Source: Gammaproteobacteria bacterium (GTDB lineage Bacteria > Pseudomonadota > Gammaproteobacteria > Coxiellales > Coxiellaceae). From it: a stretch of 64,000 nucleotides of DNA. The notes beneath the pieces were generated by a model that was given only the letters and a program-made list of their open reading frames with translations, was not told the DNA's origin and did not search any database. A program made the translations under genes and the position numbers. The stretch spans positions 1 to 64,000 of the forward strand of contig JAUIDD010000009.1 in the NCBI GenBank assembly GCA_030429175.1. Reading direction: 5' to 3'. Of the stretch, positions 9,901-17,389 are shown piece after piece. Position 1 is the first letter of the stretch; each line of letters begins with the position of its first letter.

Positions 9901-11905
9901 GCAGCTTATGCTTTTAGAGCAGCAAAAGTCATGCCCTGACCTGGTACAACAAATAGAGCAACTGAATATACAAAAGCAGACTTTAGACCAAATACAACAA
10001 GGCTTCGATGACTATGAGACAGGTGTCATCAATTGTGATCTTGGTGGTTTGTTTGGTCGAATCTCTAGTATGGGCTTGCGTTACTATGCAGCACAAAGAG
10101 AGCCAGAAGGTAAACCAACACAGTTGGCACGGGTAGCGCGTGTTGCAGCAACAACATTAGACTTAGGCATGATGCATGTAGCCAGCTATTTTACTATTCA
10201 GAATAGGACGAATTTATATGATTCATTATCATTAAGTTCAACTGAAAACTACACAAACTTAGTTTTGATGAATCCTTCTGTTCTGTTGCATAGCGCTGCT
10301 ATGATCACGCGTGGCTTAGTGGAAGCAGGGTGTGAACAAAAGCATTTAGAAATGCTTGCGGATTCTTTAGAGGTTGCTACCAGTACTGTTTCAACGGTAG
10401 ATAGCATGAATAAATTGCGCTACTATTTATTTGATGAGTCTAGTGGAAGCTTATGTGATTTTGATCCCATTATGTTTGGAGGGCGTATTGCTGGTAATGC
10501 TTTTTCCTCGTGGGTAAGATCAAAAAAAATTAATCGCCAGTTTATGTGTGAGCATCCGGCTGCCTATGCGATAGCAGATACTACAAAAGCACTTTTAACT
10601 ACAATGGCTATTCTTGCTGGGTTAAATAAGATCACAAAAGGAAGGATAGTAGCGCTGGTTAAACTTGGTTTGAAAAGACTGCCATATTTATGGCCAGCTA
10701 TTACGACTAACCCGCTTCTTGCGGGAGTTACTATCATTTCTGCTACGCTTGGTGGCTATTATATTTATAAAGGCTTAGATCGGTTAAAAAATCATTATTC
10801 ACAAGAAGGGATTGATGCACTTATTTTTAATGCCTCCTTGGAGCTTTCAATGGCTGAAACACTAGAGCACAAGGCTGAGCAAGCCTATCATTCGAATTCG
10901 CTTAAAGAATCAGAAGGTTTAAAGCAAGAGGCTGCAGTGCGTCGTCAAAGTTCAAGAGAAAAGCTTTTGCATGTGCTAAAGCGCTATCCTGATAATCAAG
11001 CGGCCCGAAATGAATTAGAAAAATCAAAGATATTGCAATCTTTTGAGAGAAAAGAATATGTAGAGGTTGTTTCTCATAGTACAAGAGTAATTGATGCAGA
11101 GAATAATGCTCATAATGAAATGTTTTATCGATTGTTGTGCGCGCAAGCCTGTGATTGCTTGGGTCGTTATGATTTAGTTAAGAGGATTTTAAAAACTTGT
11201 CCCAATCATGTAGAGGCAATGACTCGATTAGGATTATTAGAGTTACGTTTATCTGGCAATACATTTTATGCTAAAAATATTTTCAGCGACGCATATCAGC
11301 TTGTCATAAATGAAATTGAAAAAATTAGTGGCGAGTCAGCCAAATTGCAGGACACTTTGATTGATAACCAGATAGTAGCAGGCGCACATCATTTAGTGAA
11401 AGAGTGCCCAGTTTTAATGTCATTTTGGGGTGTTAATGCTGCCACATTTAAAGAAAGACATCAGATTGAATATATAGAATCCAGAGTGCATCAGTTAACA
11501 CGACAAAAAGAAACTATAGAGCAATTGTTGCAGGATATTGAGGATATGCGTGAAGGGTATAGGCGGGCAGCTCAAGGTGCTATTGGTGCTGAGATTGTTC
11601 AGGTGGTGGCTATCTTATTACAGCAGATAATACTTGAGTTGCAGGATTTGATGATGCAAGATAGGCCATCAGAGTCAAAGAAGGTAGCGCTAAAAGTTAA
11701 TAATCCTGTCTATACGATGAGTCGAAAGGTTGCTGTGCAACAACTAAAGCAGCAAACACGCCAAGCACAAACTGATCACACCTCAAGGTTTGCTAACCGT
11801 TTGCAGCTAAGTCGCCAGGGTAATCGTATGCAGTTATTTACACGGTTATCTCAGCATAACGAAAGCAGTGCGACGCGATCGAGATCATTACAGTATATTT
11901 TCTAG
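6914..11905 (+). CDS. Very large TPR-containing membrane protein, effector-like (1663 aa)
   Basis: I do not recognise the full-length protein. Two hydrophobic blocks, near residues 486-536 and 1225-1290, could each insert in a membrane. Helical repeats with the TPR rhythm fill about 855-965 (for example NFNAMLNKAFSLLKQGNIED followed by further helix pairs), with a weaker set near 1395-1460. The C-terminus is Gln/Arg-rich with coiled-coil character. The ATG at 6914 has AAAGGA eight nt upstream; a GTG at 6887 is in frame but has no ribosome site. Base composition is AT-rich. It converges on a second TPR-like membrane protein and overlaps it by 18 bp. A role in host interaction is an inference from size, orphan status and repeats. 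Confidence 0.65.
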   Translation: MRNVEGLLKEGEYSVVVHVKKVEVNFNSDAGRLVRSILDQTQHEIDATEYIYPTGITVSCDGHQLAKDEEVQFWRQLQGCSPELRPYTVPGILPPPDSLTHHLCLVRSLQSKLSNTELHFEHTMQACEPKIEIEQDVGYNYSKHAMRAAKVGNAAVQDSVGYMGDLEAAHQCGLISRRLLDKNNIELLTFRLSKIAGVGLKWADRGLGFSANLLKRREFQPVQRGRLGELEDVSLAATEICLKALFVKQLSRHVTKKIAIQIASYGFPGLGYVNAATTVLNILIMTNGWSRIKSGLKSVVPQYIQDSVHFSRYQGTLLKQLKEAAHASGFKDRRIVPVIKIQFQYQSADVTTTQSAATPMEYQQVALTFKDISTLEQFGETDLYHKLFGDSNELSQKFIGSGVICHSKNDTLEIEYKDVSPEVIADIIKIKQHGDSFKFQNLQFYRPTENSEGKIHFYLDLIHDPQNNPMQRCISINPAHSDYQVGVVALSVAGGQLAFNPGITFSTAVGSWSSFLTGGAIAGGLFTCAFAIAINEVIKIQRRDSWPAEKKRAYDYQECYSKLVTAIKGNFGWRNYGINHIGDSWEELYDERVNRLKNQLSDQLRICKSDVNAQQDIRAHQFDLETKNWEGIKKWDEDPEGPLKRLSAYFIVLNDQINDCYKLNPSKMTDTISKHVTDLARWFPGTFATYFQQARLQDLQGNNLSAISLLKDAQKNAQDPSQSVLVSVMMTKLLFLEMPKEATKDKVIELYTHYNKANSGKDGCMLSGPLIEACCQLFYENYTRFADPDKIKAQVYSELCNLKNPELDSNKILMNISLEYMNNATQKVDSRKEAGVDHVKVCIDACDRILSLEQSNFNAMLNKAFSLLKQGNIEDAATLYQHIIAACPKFDTEIQASANFNLASIRIHEKNVNSAILFLQSGLDYNPQCHKQRKVLADLYMHQKEYKLAQGAYLKILSDTPQAGDVAAEFVRVSVICKNMDIAQSQLKVSRQAVQQQLMLLEQQKSCPDLVQQIEQLNIQKQTLDQIQQGFDDYETGVINCDLGGLFGRISSMGLRYYAAQREPEGKPTQLARVARVAATTLDLGMMHVASYFTIQNRTNLYDSLSLSSTENYTNLVLMNPSVLLHSAAMITRGLVEAGCEQKHLEMLADSLEVATSTVSTVDSMNKLRYYLFDESSGSLCDFDPIMFGGRIAGNAFSSWVRSKKINRQFMCEHPAAYAIADTTKALLTTMAILAGLNKITKGRIVALVKLGLKRLPYLWPAITTNPLLAGVTIISATLGGYYIYKGLDRLKNHYSQEGIDALIFNASLELSMAETLEHKAEQAYHSNSLKESEGLKQEAAVRRQSSREKLLHVLKRYPDNQAARNELEKSKILQSFERKEYVEVVSHSTRVIDAENNAHNEMFYRLLCAQACDCLGRYDLVKRILKTCPNHVEAMTRLGLLELRLSGNTFYAKNIFSDAYQLVINEIEKISGESAKLQDTLIDNQIVAGAHHLVKECPVLMSFWGVNAATFKERHQIEYIESRVHQLTRQKETIEQLLQDIEDMREGYRRAAQGAIGAEIVQVVAILLQQIILELQDLMMQDRPSESKKVALKVNNPVYTMSRKVAVQQLKQQTRQAQTDHTSRFANRLQLSRQGNRMQLFTRLSQHNESSATRSRSLQYIF

Positions 11906-13366
11906 TTTTTGAAAAGAGATGATGCACTCGCTAGGCTCTTCAACATGTTCAGATGCTTCTAGCATCTGGGTGTGATATTTATCTAAGTCGTCTATATTCA
12001 GTTGACTTGCATATTGTGCATAAAGATCATTTACTTGATAAAATAATTGTTTTGATTCAACTTTATCGGTTGCTATTTTAAGTATAATTAGACTGGTATC
12101 TAAGATGAGTTTTAATGCGGCATTCATGTTTTGTGTGAATATAGGATTGGGTGGTGTTTCTTCTAGGGCTTTAATGCCAAGGTCTTTTGCTCTAAGTAAA
12201 AAGGGTAGTTTATGTTTTTCTGATGAGAGTTTGTCAGTGTATTTATATAGGCATAAGCCATGATAGTATAACGTAATAAACCAGGTGAGGTCCTTGTGTG
12301 TTTGTTTGCCAGCGTATGCCGTTTCGTTATAACTAAGTGTTTGTTCATAACTTTCTTCACAGTAACATTTTAGGATGAAGATATCAGTTTGACTTGGGTT
12401 TAAGTTTAGAGATTTTTCGAGCATTTTTTTTGTTTCAAATTTGTTTGGTACTTCTTTTTGTAGTTGTATAATGGCGTAGAGATTGATTGCTGAAGGATTA
12501 TTGTTGGGTAGCTTACATGCTTTACTTAATATGGCTTGTGCATTATTTTCAAAAGGTGTTTCATATCGTCCTAAATAAAACAATGCAAGTGCTTCTTTGT
12601 AGCATAGAGTGATATATTTTTCACGTAAAATAGCATCATGTTTGAGATTAAAATGCTTTTCAATCAGTAATCGTGCACTTTTAAATGATTGGTGTGCCAC
12701 AATGTAATCTGGCGCCTGCACAAGCATATTTCTTTCGGCTTCTTCGATATAACTTTGTATGAGTTCAATGGAATTTTCTGATTTTTGCTTGAGTAAATAC
12801 GCCAATGCGCTAATGCTCCATTGCGCAGCTAAGCTACCGATATTAATACACTGTATGATAACGGTGCTGATAATGGGCGCATAGAGTGCGGCATTATGTT
12901 TAATGTCTTCATCAAGGCACTGATCAAGTAAGCTAAAGTAGCGGCTTGCATGGTTGCCAACAAATACTAAGGCATGTTCATCTGCGCCATTTGGTGTTAT
13001 GTTTTCGGTTGATGCATTATCTTCGGTTATTGTGTCAACGTCTACGTCGACACTAGTAGCTATTTTCCTATGTTGTTTTGGTGTCCTAGTTGAATACATG
13101 AGTGGTCCGATTATCGGTAGCAGCTTAAGTGGATTTTTTATGCCGCATTTATATATTGTTGTTACCACGATAGTGACAGCTATAGCTCTAGGCCAGGTGT
13201 TTATCGGATTAATTGCACTCATGTCATTTAGAAATGGATAGATCCAATTTTTGCTTATTGCGTATGTTGGTGTAGTGAGCCAATGATGTGCTCGATTTGC
13301 TTTGGCTTTAATGTAGGCTTTGGTTTGATCGTAGGGTGTTGTACTATCGTCATAGATGTGGCGCAT
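11888..13366 (-). CDS. Membrane-anchored helical-repeat (TPR-like) protein (492 aa)
   Basis: Unrecognised protein. A hydrophobic segment at about residues 60-90 and another at about 158-190 suggest membrane anchoring, and residues from about 195 to the end consist of paired amphipathic helices typical of TPR-like repeats, with phrases such as ALFYLGRYE and YHGLCLY. The C-terminal 25 residues are rich in Glu and Ser, a composition seen in many Dot/Icm substrates. The ATG at 13366 has AAAGGA upstream. It starts 38 nt after the hydrolase gene stop on the same strand, so the two may be co-transcribed, and it converges with the 1663-aa protein gene that has similar architecture. Confidence 0.6.
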   Translation of the reverse strand: MRHIYDDSTTPYDQTKAYIKAKANRAHHWLTTPTYAISKNWIYPFLNDMSAINPINTWPRAIAVTIVVTTIYKCGIKNPLKLLPIIGPLMYSTRTPKQHRKIATSVDVDVDTITEDNASTENITPNGADEHALVFVGNHASRYFSLLDQCLDEDIKHNAALYAPIISTVIIQCINIGSLAAQWSISALAYLLKQKSENSIELIQSYIEEAERNMLVQAPDYIVAHQSFKSARLLIEKHFNLKHDAILREKYITLCYKEALALFYLGRYETPFENNAQAILSKACKLPNNNPSAINLYAIIQLQKEVPNKFETKKMLEKSLNLNPSQTDIFILKCYCEESYEQTLSYNETAYAGKQTHKDLTWFITLYYHGLCLYKYTDKLSSEKHKLPFLLRAKDLGIKALEETPPNPIFTQNMNAALKLILDTSLIILKIATDKVESKQLFYQVNDLYAQYASQLNIDDLDKYHTQMLEASEHVEEPSECIISFQKLENIL

Positions 13367-13404
13367 TTTTTATCCTTTAGGTATGTGTTGCGCCGCCATT
13401 CTAG

Positions 13405-14064
13405 CTAATCTTTTGAGAAATTACCATGTTTTAGAAAGTGAATGATTTCATCTAAAACGACAGGGTCTTTAGGTAAGTGTGGGTGCGCAACAGGAATCAC
13501 AATATGATCGCGCATACCTTTAAGATGTGTATCGGCAACATTGACTTTGCCATCATCAGCATTAGTGCCGTCTAGTATAGTCCAAGAAAACCATGGATCT
13601 ATGCTTTTATTGCCAGCAATGACACCGCATTCAAAACGCACGGGTTGGTCGAGCTTATGGTGAATGCCCTGTTCATCGGTAGCAAGTTCGAGTGCAGCAG
13701 GGCCCCATTGTTTGCGAAACCATTTAAAGTGTCTGAGCTTATCGATAACGGGTGTGCCGCGATTAGGAGGTGCGAGCATAACTGCGCGCTCGATGTGGGT
13801 GAGCAATTGATGCTGATGGATATAGCGCAGAATAATGCAGCCTAATGAATGTGTCACAAAATAAAGTGGTCTATTAGGGTAGTGTTGTTTTACTTCATTG
13901 GTAACCTGAGCGGCCAGTTCCTGGATAGGATATTCAGTGGAAGGATAGCTTAAGTTATATACCTCAAAGCCTGCTCGAGTTAGTGCTGCTTCAGTTGGCT
14001 GCATAATTTCAGCATCTCGGCCCAGGCCGTGGAGTAGGATGACAATAGGGGCTTGTGTATTCAT
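13405..14064 (-). CDS. Alpha/beta hydrolase, lipase-like (219 aa)
   Basis: Compact alpha/beta-hydrolase fold. The oxyanion-hole HGLG is at residues 12-15, and the nucleophile elbow THSLG places the catalytic Ser at 73. A C-terminal segment with DTH and HPHLPKD supplies candidate Asp/His residues. These features match cytosolic triacylglycerol lipase or PGAP1-like esterases; no signal peptide is visible. It may hydrolyse an ester or lipid. It lies directly upstream of the helical-repeat protein gene on the same strand and is divergent from the AAA/DUF4143 ATPase, with a large inverted repeat between them. Confidence 0.75.
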   Translation of the reverse strand: MNTQAPIVILLHGLGRDAEIMQPTEAALTRAGFEVYNLSYPSTEYPIQELAAQVTNEVKQHYPNRPLYFVTHSLGCIILRYIHQHQLLTHIERAVMLAPPNRGTPVIDKLRHFKWFRKQWGPAALELATDEQGIHHKLDQPVRFECGVIAGNKSIDPWFSWTILDGTNADDGKVNVADTHLKGMRDHIVIPVAHPHLPKDPVVLDEIIHFLKHGNFSKD

Positions 14065-14139
14065 TTTTTCATTTTAACGCCATAATATAACACTAATCAA
14101 ATAAATTCTATAAAATACAGTTGGTTATAAATTATATAC

Positions 14140-14225
14140 AAAAAATACCCTCATATTTTAACACTTACTAATAAAATATACCTTTATTTCTTATCGGTAA
14201 GTGTTAAAATATGAGGGTATTTTTT
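14140..14225. repeat. Perfect 29-bp inverted repeat with 28-nt spacer
   Basis: The left arm (14140-14168, starting AAAAAATACCC and ending ACACTTAC) is the exact reverse complement of the right arm (14197-14225, starting GTAAGTGT and ending in six T). The arms end in A/T runs, so the transcript would fold into a long hairpin followed by U residues in either direction. It fills most of the intergenic space and ends 17 nt before the ATPase start codon. It could be a bidirectional terminator, an attenuator or a MITE-like insertion; no target duplication is obvious. Confidence 0.9.
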
Positions 14226-14242
14226 AACGCTTAGGTATAAAG

Positions 14243-15607
14243 ATGTTTAGAAAACGACTATCTGATTTAACTGGTTGGCTTGCTTCTAAAGAGCGAAAGC
14301 CGCTCGTATTACGTGGGGCGCGTCAAGTGGGTAAGACTTGGTTGGTTAGAGCGCTTGCAGATGCTTCTGGTATGCAGCTTATTGAGCTCAATTTTGAGCA
14401 ACAGCGAATACTCGCAACGCATTTTGATAGTAATGATCCGGCAACAATTCTATTAAATTTACAAAGTGCATTGAACCTTACAATCACACCTAGTAAGGCG
14501 ATATTGTTTCTGGACGAGATACAGGTAGTGCCAGAGCTATTGGCTAAGTTACGCTGGTTTTATGAAAATATGCCAGAGTTAGCCGTGATAGCAGCAGGTT
14601 CTTTATTGGACTTTGTATTGGCAGATCATCAATTTAGTATGCCGGTTGGTAGAATTAATTATTGTTTTATTGAACCCTTAAGCTTCGAGGAATTTTTAAT
14701 TGCAAAAGATGAGCAACATCTGCTATCAGCTATTGAAAATGTCACACTTAAAAAACCATTGAATGAGGCTTTGCATGATAAGGCACATCACTTAATAAAA
14801 GAATATATGACAGTCGGTGGTATGCCAGAGTCAGTTGCAACATGGATTAAATCAGCTTCCTTGGACGATGTTTCAAGAGTGCATCATGACTTATTAAATA
14901 CCTATAAAAATGATTTTTCAAAGTACTCTGGTAAATTAGAAGAATCTTACCTTGAGGATGTTTTAGCTGCAGTACCACGATTACTAACCCAAAAAATGAT
15001 TTATCGACGTGTCAATCCAACAGCTAGAAATAATAGCGTTAAACAAGCCGTAAATTTATTAGCTGAAGCACGTTTATGTCATGTTGTGCAGGGTACGGCT
15101 GCGAATGGTATCCCTGTCGGTGCGGATATTAATCCAAAAATATTTAAAATGATTTTTATCGACGTAGGTTTGACCTCGACACTGTTAGGATTAAAGCTTT
15201 ATCAGTTCAAAACAATTGAGGATATTATGCTGGTGAATAAAGGGGCAATTGCAGAACAGCTAGTAGGCCAACAATTGCGTGTATCGCCATCATTTTATGT
15301 CGATCCTAAATTGTATTATTGGACGCGTGAGCATCAGGGGGCAAAATCTGAAATAGATTACTTGATTCAGCATAATCAAGAAATTATACCAATTGAAGTA
15401 AAAGCTGGAAGTGAAGGTAAGTTAAGATCATTACACCAATTTATGTCGGAAAAGCCGTGGAACATAGCGATACGCTTTTACGCAGGGAATCTATCAGATT
15501 CAAAGCTTGCTGTTAAAACGCCGCAAGGTACTCGCGTGCAGTATCGGCTTATTTCACTGCCTTTCTATCTGACTAATCAGCTAGAGCGGTTGATTAATCC
15601 CAGCTAA
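14243..15607 (+). CDS. AAA_14/DUF4143 ATPase with nuclease-like C-terminus (454 aa)
   Basis: Member of a widespread but poorly understood prokaryotic ATPase family. Walker A is GARQVGKT (residues 25-32) and Walker B is ILFLDEIQ near residue 92; a sensor-like AAGSLLDF follows. The C-terminal DUF4143 region contains SEIDYLI and IPIEVKAG, resembling the E...D...ExK core of PD-(D/E)XK nucleases. Length is typical. These genes are often mobile and present in several copies. The start codon lies directly behind the 29-bp inverted repeat, which may control it. The 3' end overlaps the convergent kinase-like gene by 14 bp. The biochemical role is not known. Confidence 0.85.
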   Translation: MFRKRLSDLTGWLASKERKPLVLRGARQVGKTWLVRALADASGMQLIELNFEQQRILATHFDSNDPATILLNLQSALNLTITPSKAILFLDEIQVVPELLAKLRWFYENMPELAVIAAGSLLDFVLADHQFSMPVGRINYCFIEPLSFEEFLIAKDEQHLLSAIENVTLKKPLNEALHDKAHHLIKEYMTVGGMPESVATWIKSASLDDVSRVHHDLLNTYKNDFSKYSGKLEESYLEDVLAAVPRLLTQKMIYRRVNPTARNNSVKQAVNLLAEARLCHVVQGTAANGIPVGADINPKIFKMIFIDVGLTSTLLGLKLYQFKTIEDIMLVNKGAIAEQLVGQQLRVSPSFYVDPKLYYWTREHQGAKSEIDYLIQHNQEIIPIEVKAGSEGKLRSLHQFMSEKPWNIAIRFYAGNLSDSKLAVKTPQGTRVQYRLISLPFYLTNQLERLINPS

Positions 15608-16307
15608 TATTTTCGAGAAAGCGGCGGATATCACCTGCGGTATGGAATTTTTTGCAGATGAGAGAATGTTTGCGGCCCATGATAACCTGTTTGATGGCGT
15701 TAGGCATTTTAAGATAATGCTTTTGGCCACCAATCATTTCGTGGAGTACTTGAATTAAATCGAATACGTCTTCTTGCATTTGTAGGCGTGTCGGTCTGCC
15801 AAGGTGGTAGAGATCGATTAGATTGACTTCATAGCCAATGCCTTTGCGTTTGATAATGATATTATCGGTGTGAATATCACCATGATATTCTTTGAGATTA
15901 TGGATTTCTTCAACGCCTTTGACGATCGCATAAAATAAATGTAGCGCTTCGAAAGGTTGCATGCGTTTTTGATTTTGTTGATTGATATGATTCGACAATA
16001 GTTCGCCATCGATAAAGTCAGAGACTAGAAAATCAAAAGTCTGACCATTAATATCCGTACGGTCTTGATGATGGTAATGCATGACAATCGGGCAGCTTTT
16101 GAGTTTATAAAGTTTGCGTGCATAGGTTACGTGTGGATTATAGTTGTGTTGGCGTTTCTTATAGAATATTTTAGCGGCACGCACGATGCGTGTACGCTTT
16201 TCCTCGATTTTGTAGACTTCACCTTCGAAGCCACCACCGAGAAAATCAATGACACGATACTGTTTGCCTAAGGGCGTATTTGGTTTCAAGTTATAAAACG
16301 GACGCAT
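15594..16307 (-). CDS. Small protein-kinase-like protein (237 aa)
   Basis: Protein kinase fold by motifs: glycine loop LGGGFEGEVY near residues 23-32, the AAKIF lysine, and catalytic loop HGDIHTDN (Asp as base, Asn for metal). The position of the metal-binding DFG reads DLY, which keeps the Asp. The chain is shorter than a typical 260-300 aa kinase domain and the C-lobe is reduced. Substrates could be protein or small molecule (the HGDIHTDN loop also resembles APH/lipopolysaccharide-kinase families). It stands alone, convergent with the ATPase gene and overlapping it by 14 bp. Activity is plausible because all key residues except the Phe-Gly of DFG are present. Confidence 0.75.
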   Translation of the reverse strand: MRPFYNLKPNTPLGKQYRVIDFLGGGFEGEVYKIEEKRTRIVRAAKIFYKKRQHNYNPHVTYARKLYKLKSCPIVMHYHHQDRTDINGQTFDFLVSDFIDGELLSNHINQQNQKRMQPFEALHLFYAIVKGVEEIHNLKEYHGDIHTDNIIIKRKGIGYEVNLIDLYHLGRPTRLQMQEDVFDLIQVLHEMIGGQKHYLKMPNAIKQVIMGRKHSLICKKFHTAGDIRRFLENISWD

Positions 16308-16409
16308 TTTTTTGCTCTTATATTACTACCATTCTTTATTTCTATATCAAAAATCGTTATACCTGAAAAAACAGGTAGTTAGCAGATCCCCCAGCATGTG
16401 TAGGATGGC

Positions 16410-17258
16410 TTAATTCTTAAAACGACGATGCATCCACATCCAGTTCCCAGGATTTTCACGTATTTGCTGTTCTAGCAGAGAAAAACAAGCCTGGCTGATA
16501 GCACCTTCTGGCATGTTTTTGGGGTCATCGGTGACGAGGATGCCGGTTCCTTGATAATAGCCGCGTTTAATTCGGTCAATTCTACAGTAGACTACAGGAT
16601 AGTCAAATGTTTTTGCAATCGACTCAGGCCCGGAAAAGCAGCTGATTTGATGGCCGAAGAATTGCACTTGGTGTTGTTCTTGGTCACTTGAAGGGCGCTG
16701 GTCAGCAATCAAGGCGTAGAAGCCAGGTTTGCGACGATTTTTGATGAGGGTGCGGGCCATTTGCTCTTTATAGACTAGCTCTGCACCAGCAACTTGACGC
16801 TTTTCGCGCACAAGTTTATCGGCAGCACGGTTGTGGAGGCGCTTGTAGATATAAAAGGCTTTATGCTTAAGTGATTGTTGGATCGAGATACCCCATTCCC
16901 AGTTGTTCATATGAGCGATAAAAGCGACGACGCTACGATTTTGCACATAGTAGGGGTCAATAATTTCGGGGTTGGTGAGGTGGTAACGTTTGGCCATGGC
17001 CTTGGGGGTGAGGGTAAAACCCTTAAGCGTCTCGAGAATGATATCGCAGAAGTTACGGTAGGCTTGGCGTTCGATGGCCTTGATTTCTTTCAGTGATTTG
17101 TCTGGAAAGATGAATTGGATATTGTGACGTACAATTAAGCGTCTTGTCCGGACAAGATAGTAGAGCAAAAAATAAAGCCCATCCGATAGGCGATAGAGTA
17201 GCCAAAAAGGTATTAGTTTAAATAGGCCGAGGCCAATGGATAATAATACACGTGTCAT
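16410..17258 (-). CDS. Lipid A biosynthesis (Kdo2-lipid IVA) acyltransferase, LpxL/HtrB family
   Basis: Inner-membrane acyltransferase of the LpxL/LpxM family that transfers a secondary acyl chain to lipid A. A hydrophobic N-terminal anchor (about residues 1-25) is followed by the HX4E catalytic motif (HMNNWE), a lysine/arginine-rich YKRLHN segment and a DQRPS block, all usual for the family; length of 282 aa is close to the usual 290-310. The ATG at 17258 is chosen because the family N-terminus (short helix MTRVLLSIGLGL) begins there; a GTG at 17351 would add 31 untypical residues. It is divergent from comEC and lies near msbA and lpxK, the later steps of the same pathway. Which acyl position it serves is not readable. 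Confidence 0.85.
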   Translation of the reverse strand: MTRVLLSIGLGLFKLIPFWLLYRLSDGLYFLLYYLVRTRRLIVRHNIQFIFPDKSLKEIKAIERQAYRNFCDIILETLKGFTLTPKAMAKRYHLTNPEIIDPYYVQNRSVVAFIAHMNNWEWGISIQQSLKHKAFYIYKRLHNRAADKLVREKRQVAGAELVYKEQMARTLIKNRRKPGFYALIADQRPSSDQEQHQVQFFGHQISCFSGPESIAKTFDYPVVYCRIDRIKRGYYQGTGILVTDDPKNMPEGAISQACFSLLEQQIRENPGNWMWMHRRFKN

Positions 17259-17389
17259 AGTGTGGCGATTATAGGTCAGAACCTTGATAGTTTCAATTTC
17301 AGTTTTACTTGCGAGATGGGTATCACTGTAGTTAACTTTTTTTAAAAACACGAGGTGTTTTATCAGTCAGAATCTGTTATTTCTAAATC

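Noticed and set aside
12954-13241. 95-codon hydrophobic reading frame opposite the 492-aa protein
   Set aside because: Its hydrophobicity is a mirror of the membrane segments on the other strand, and no ribosome site is seen.
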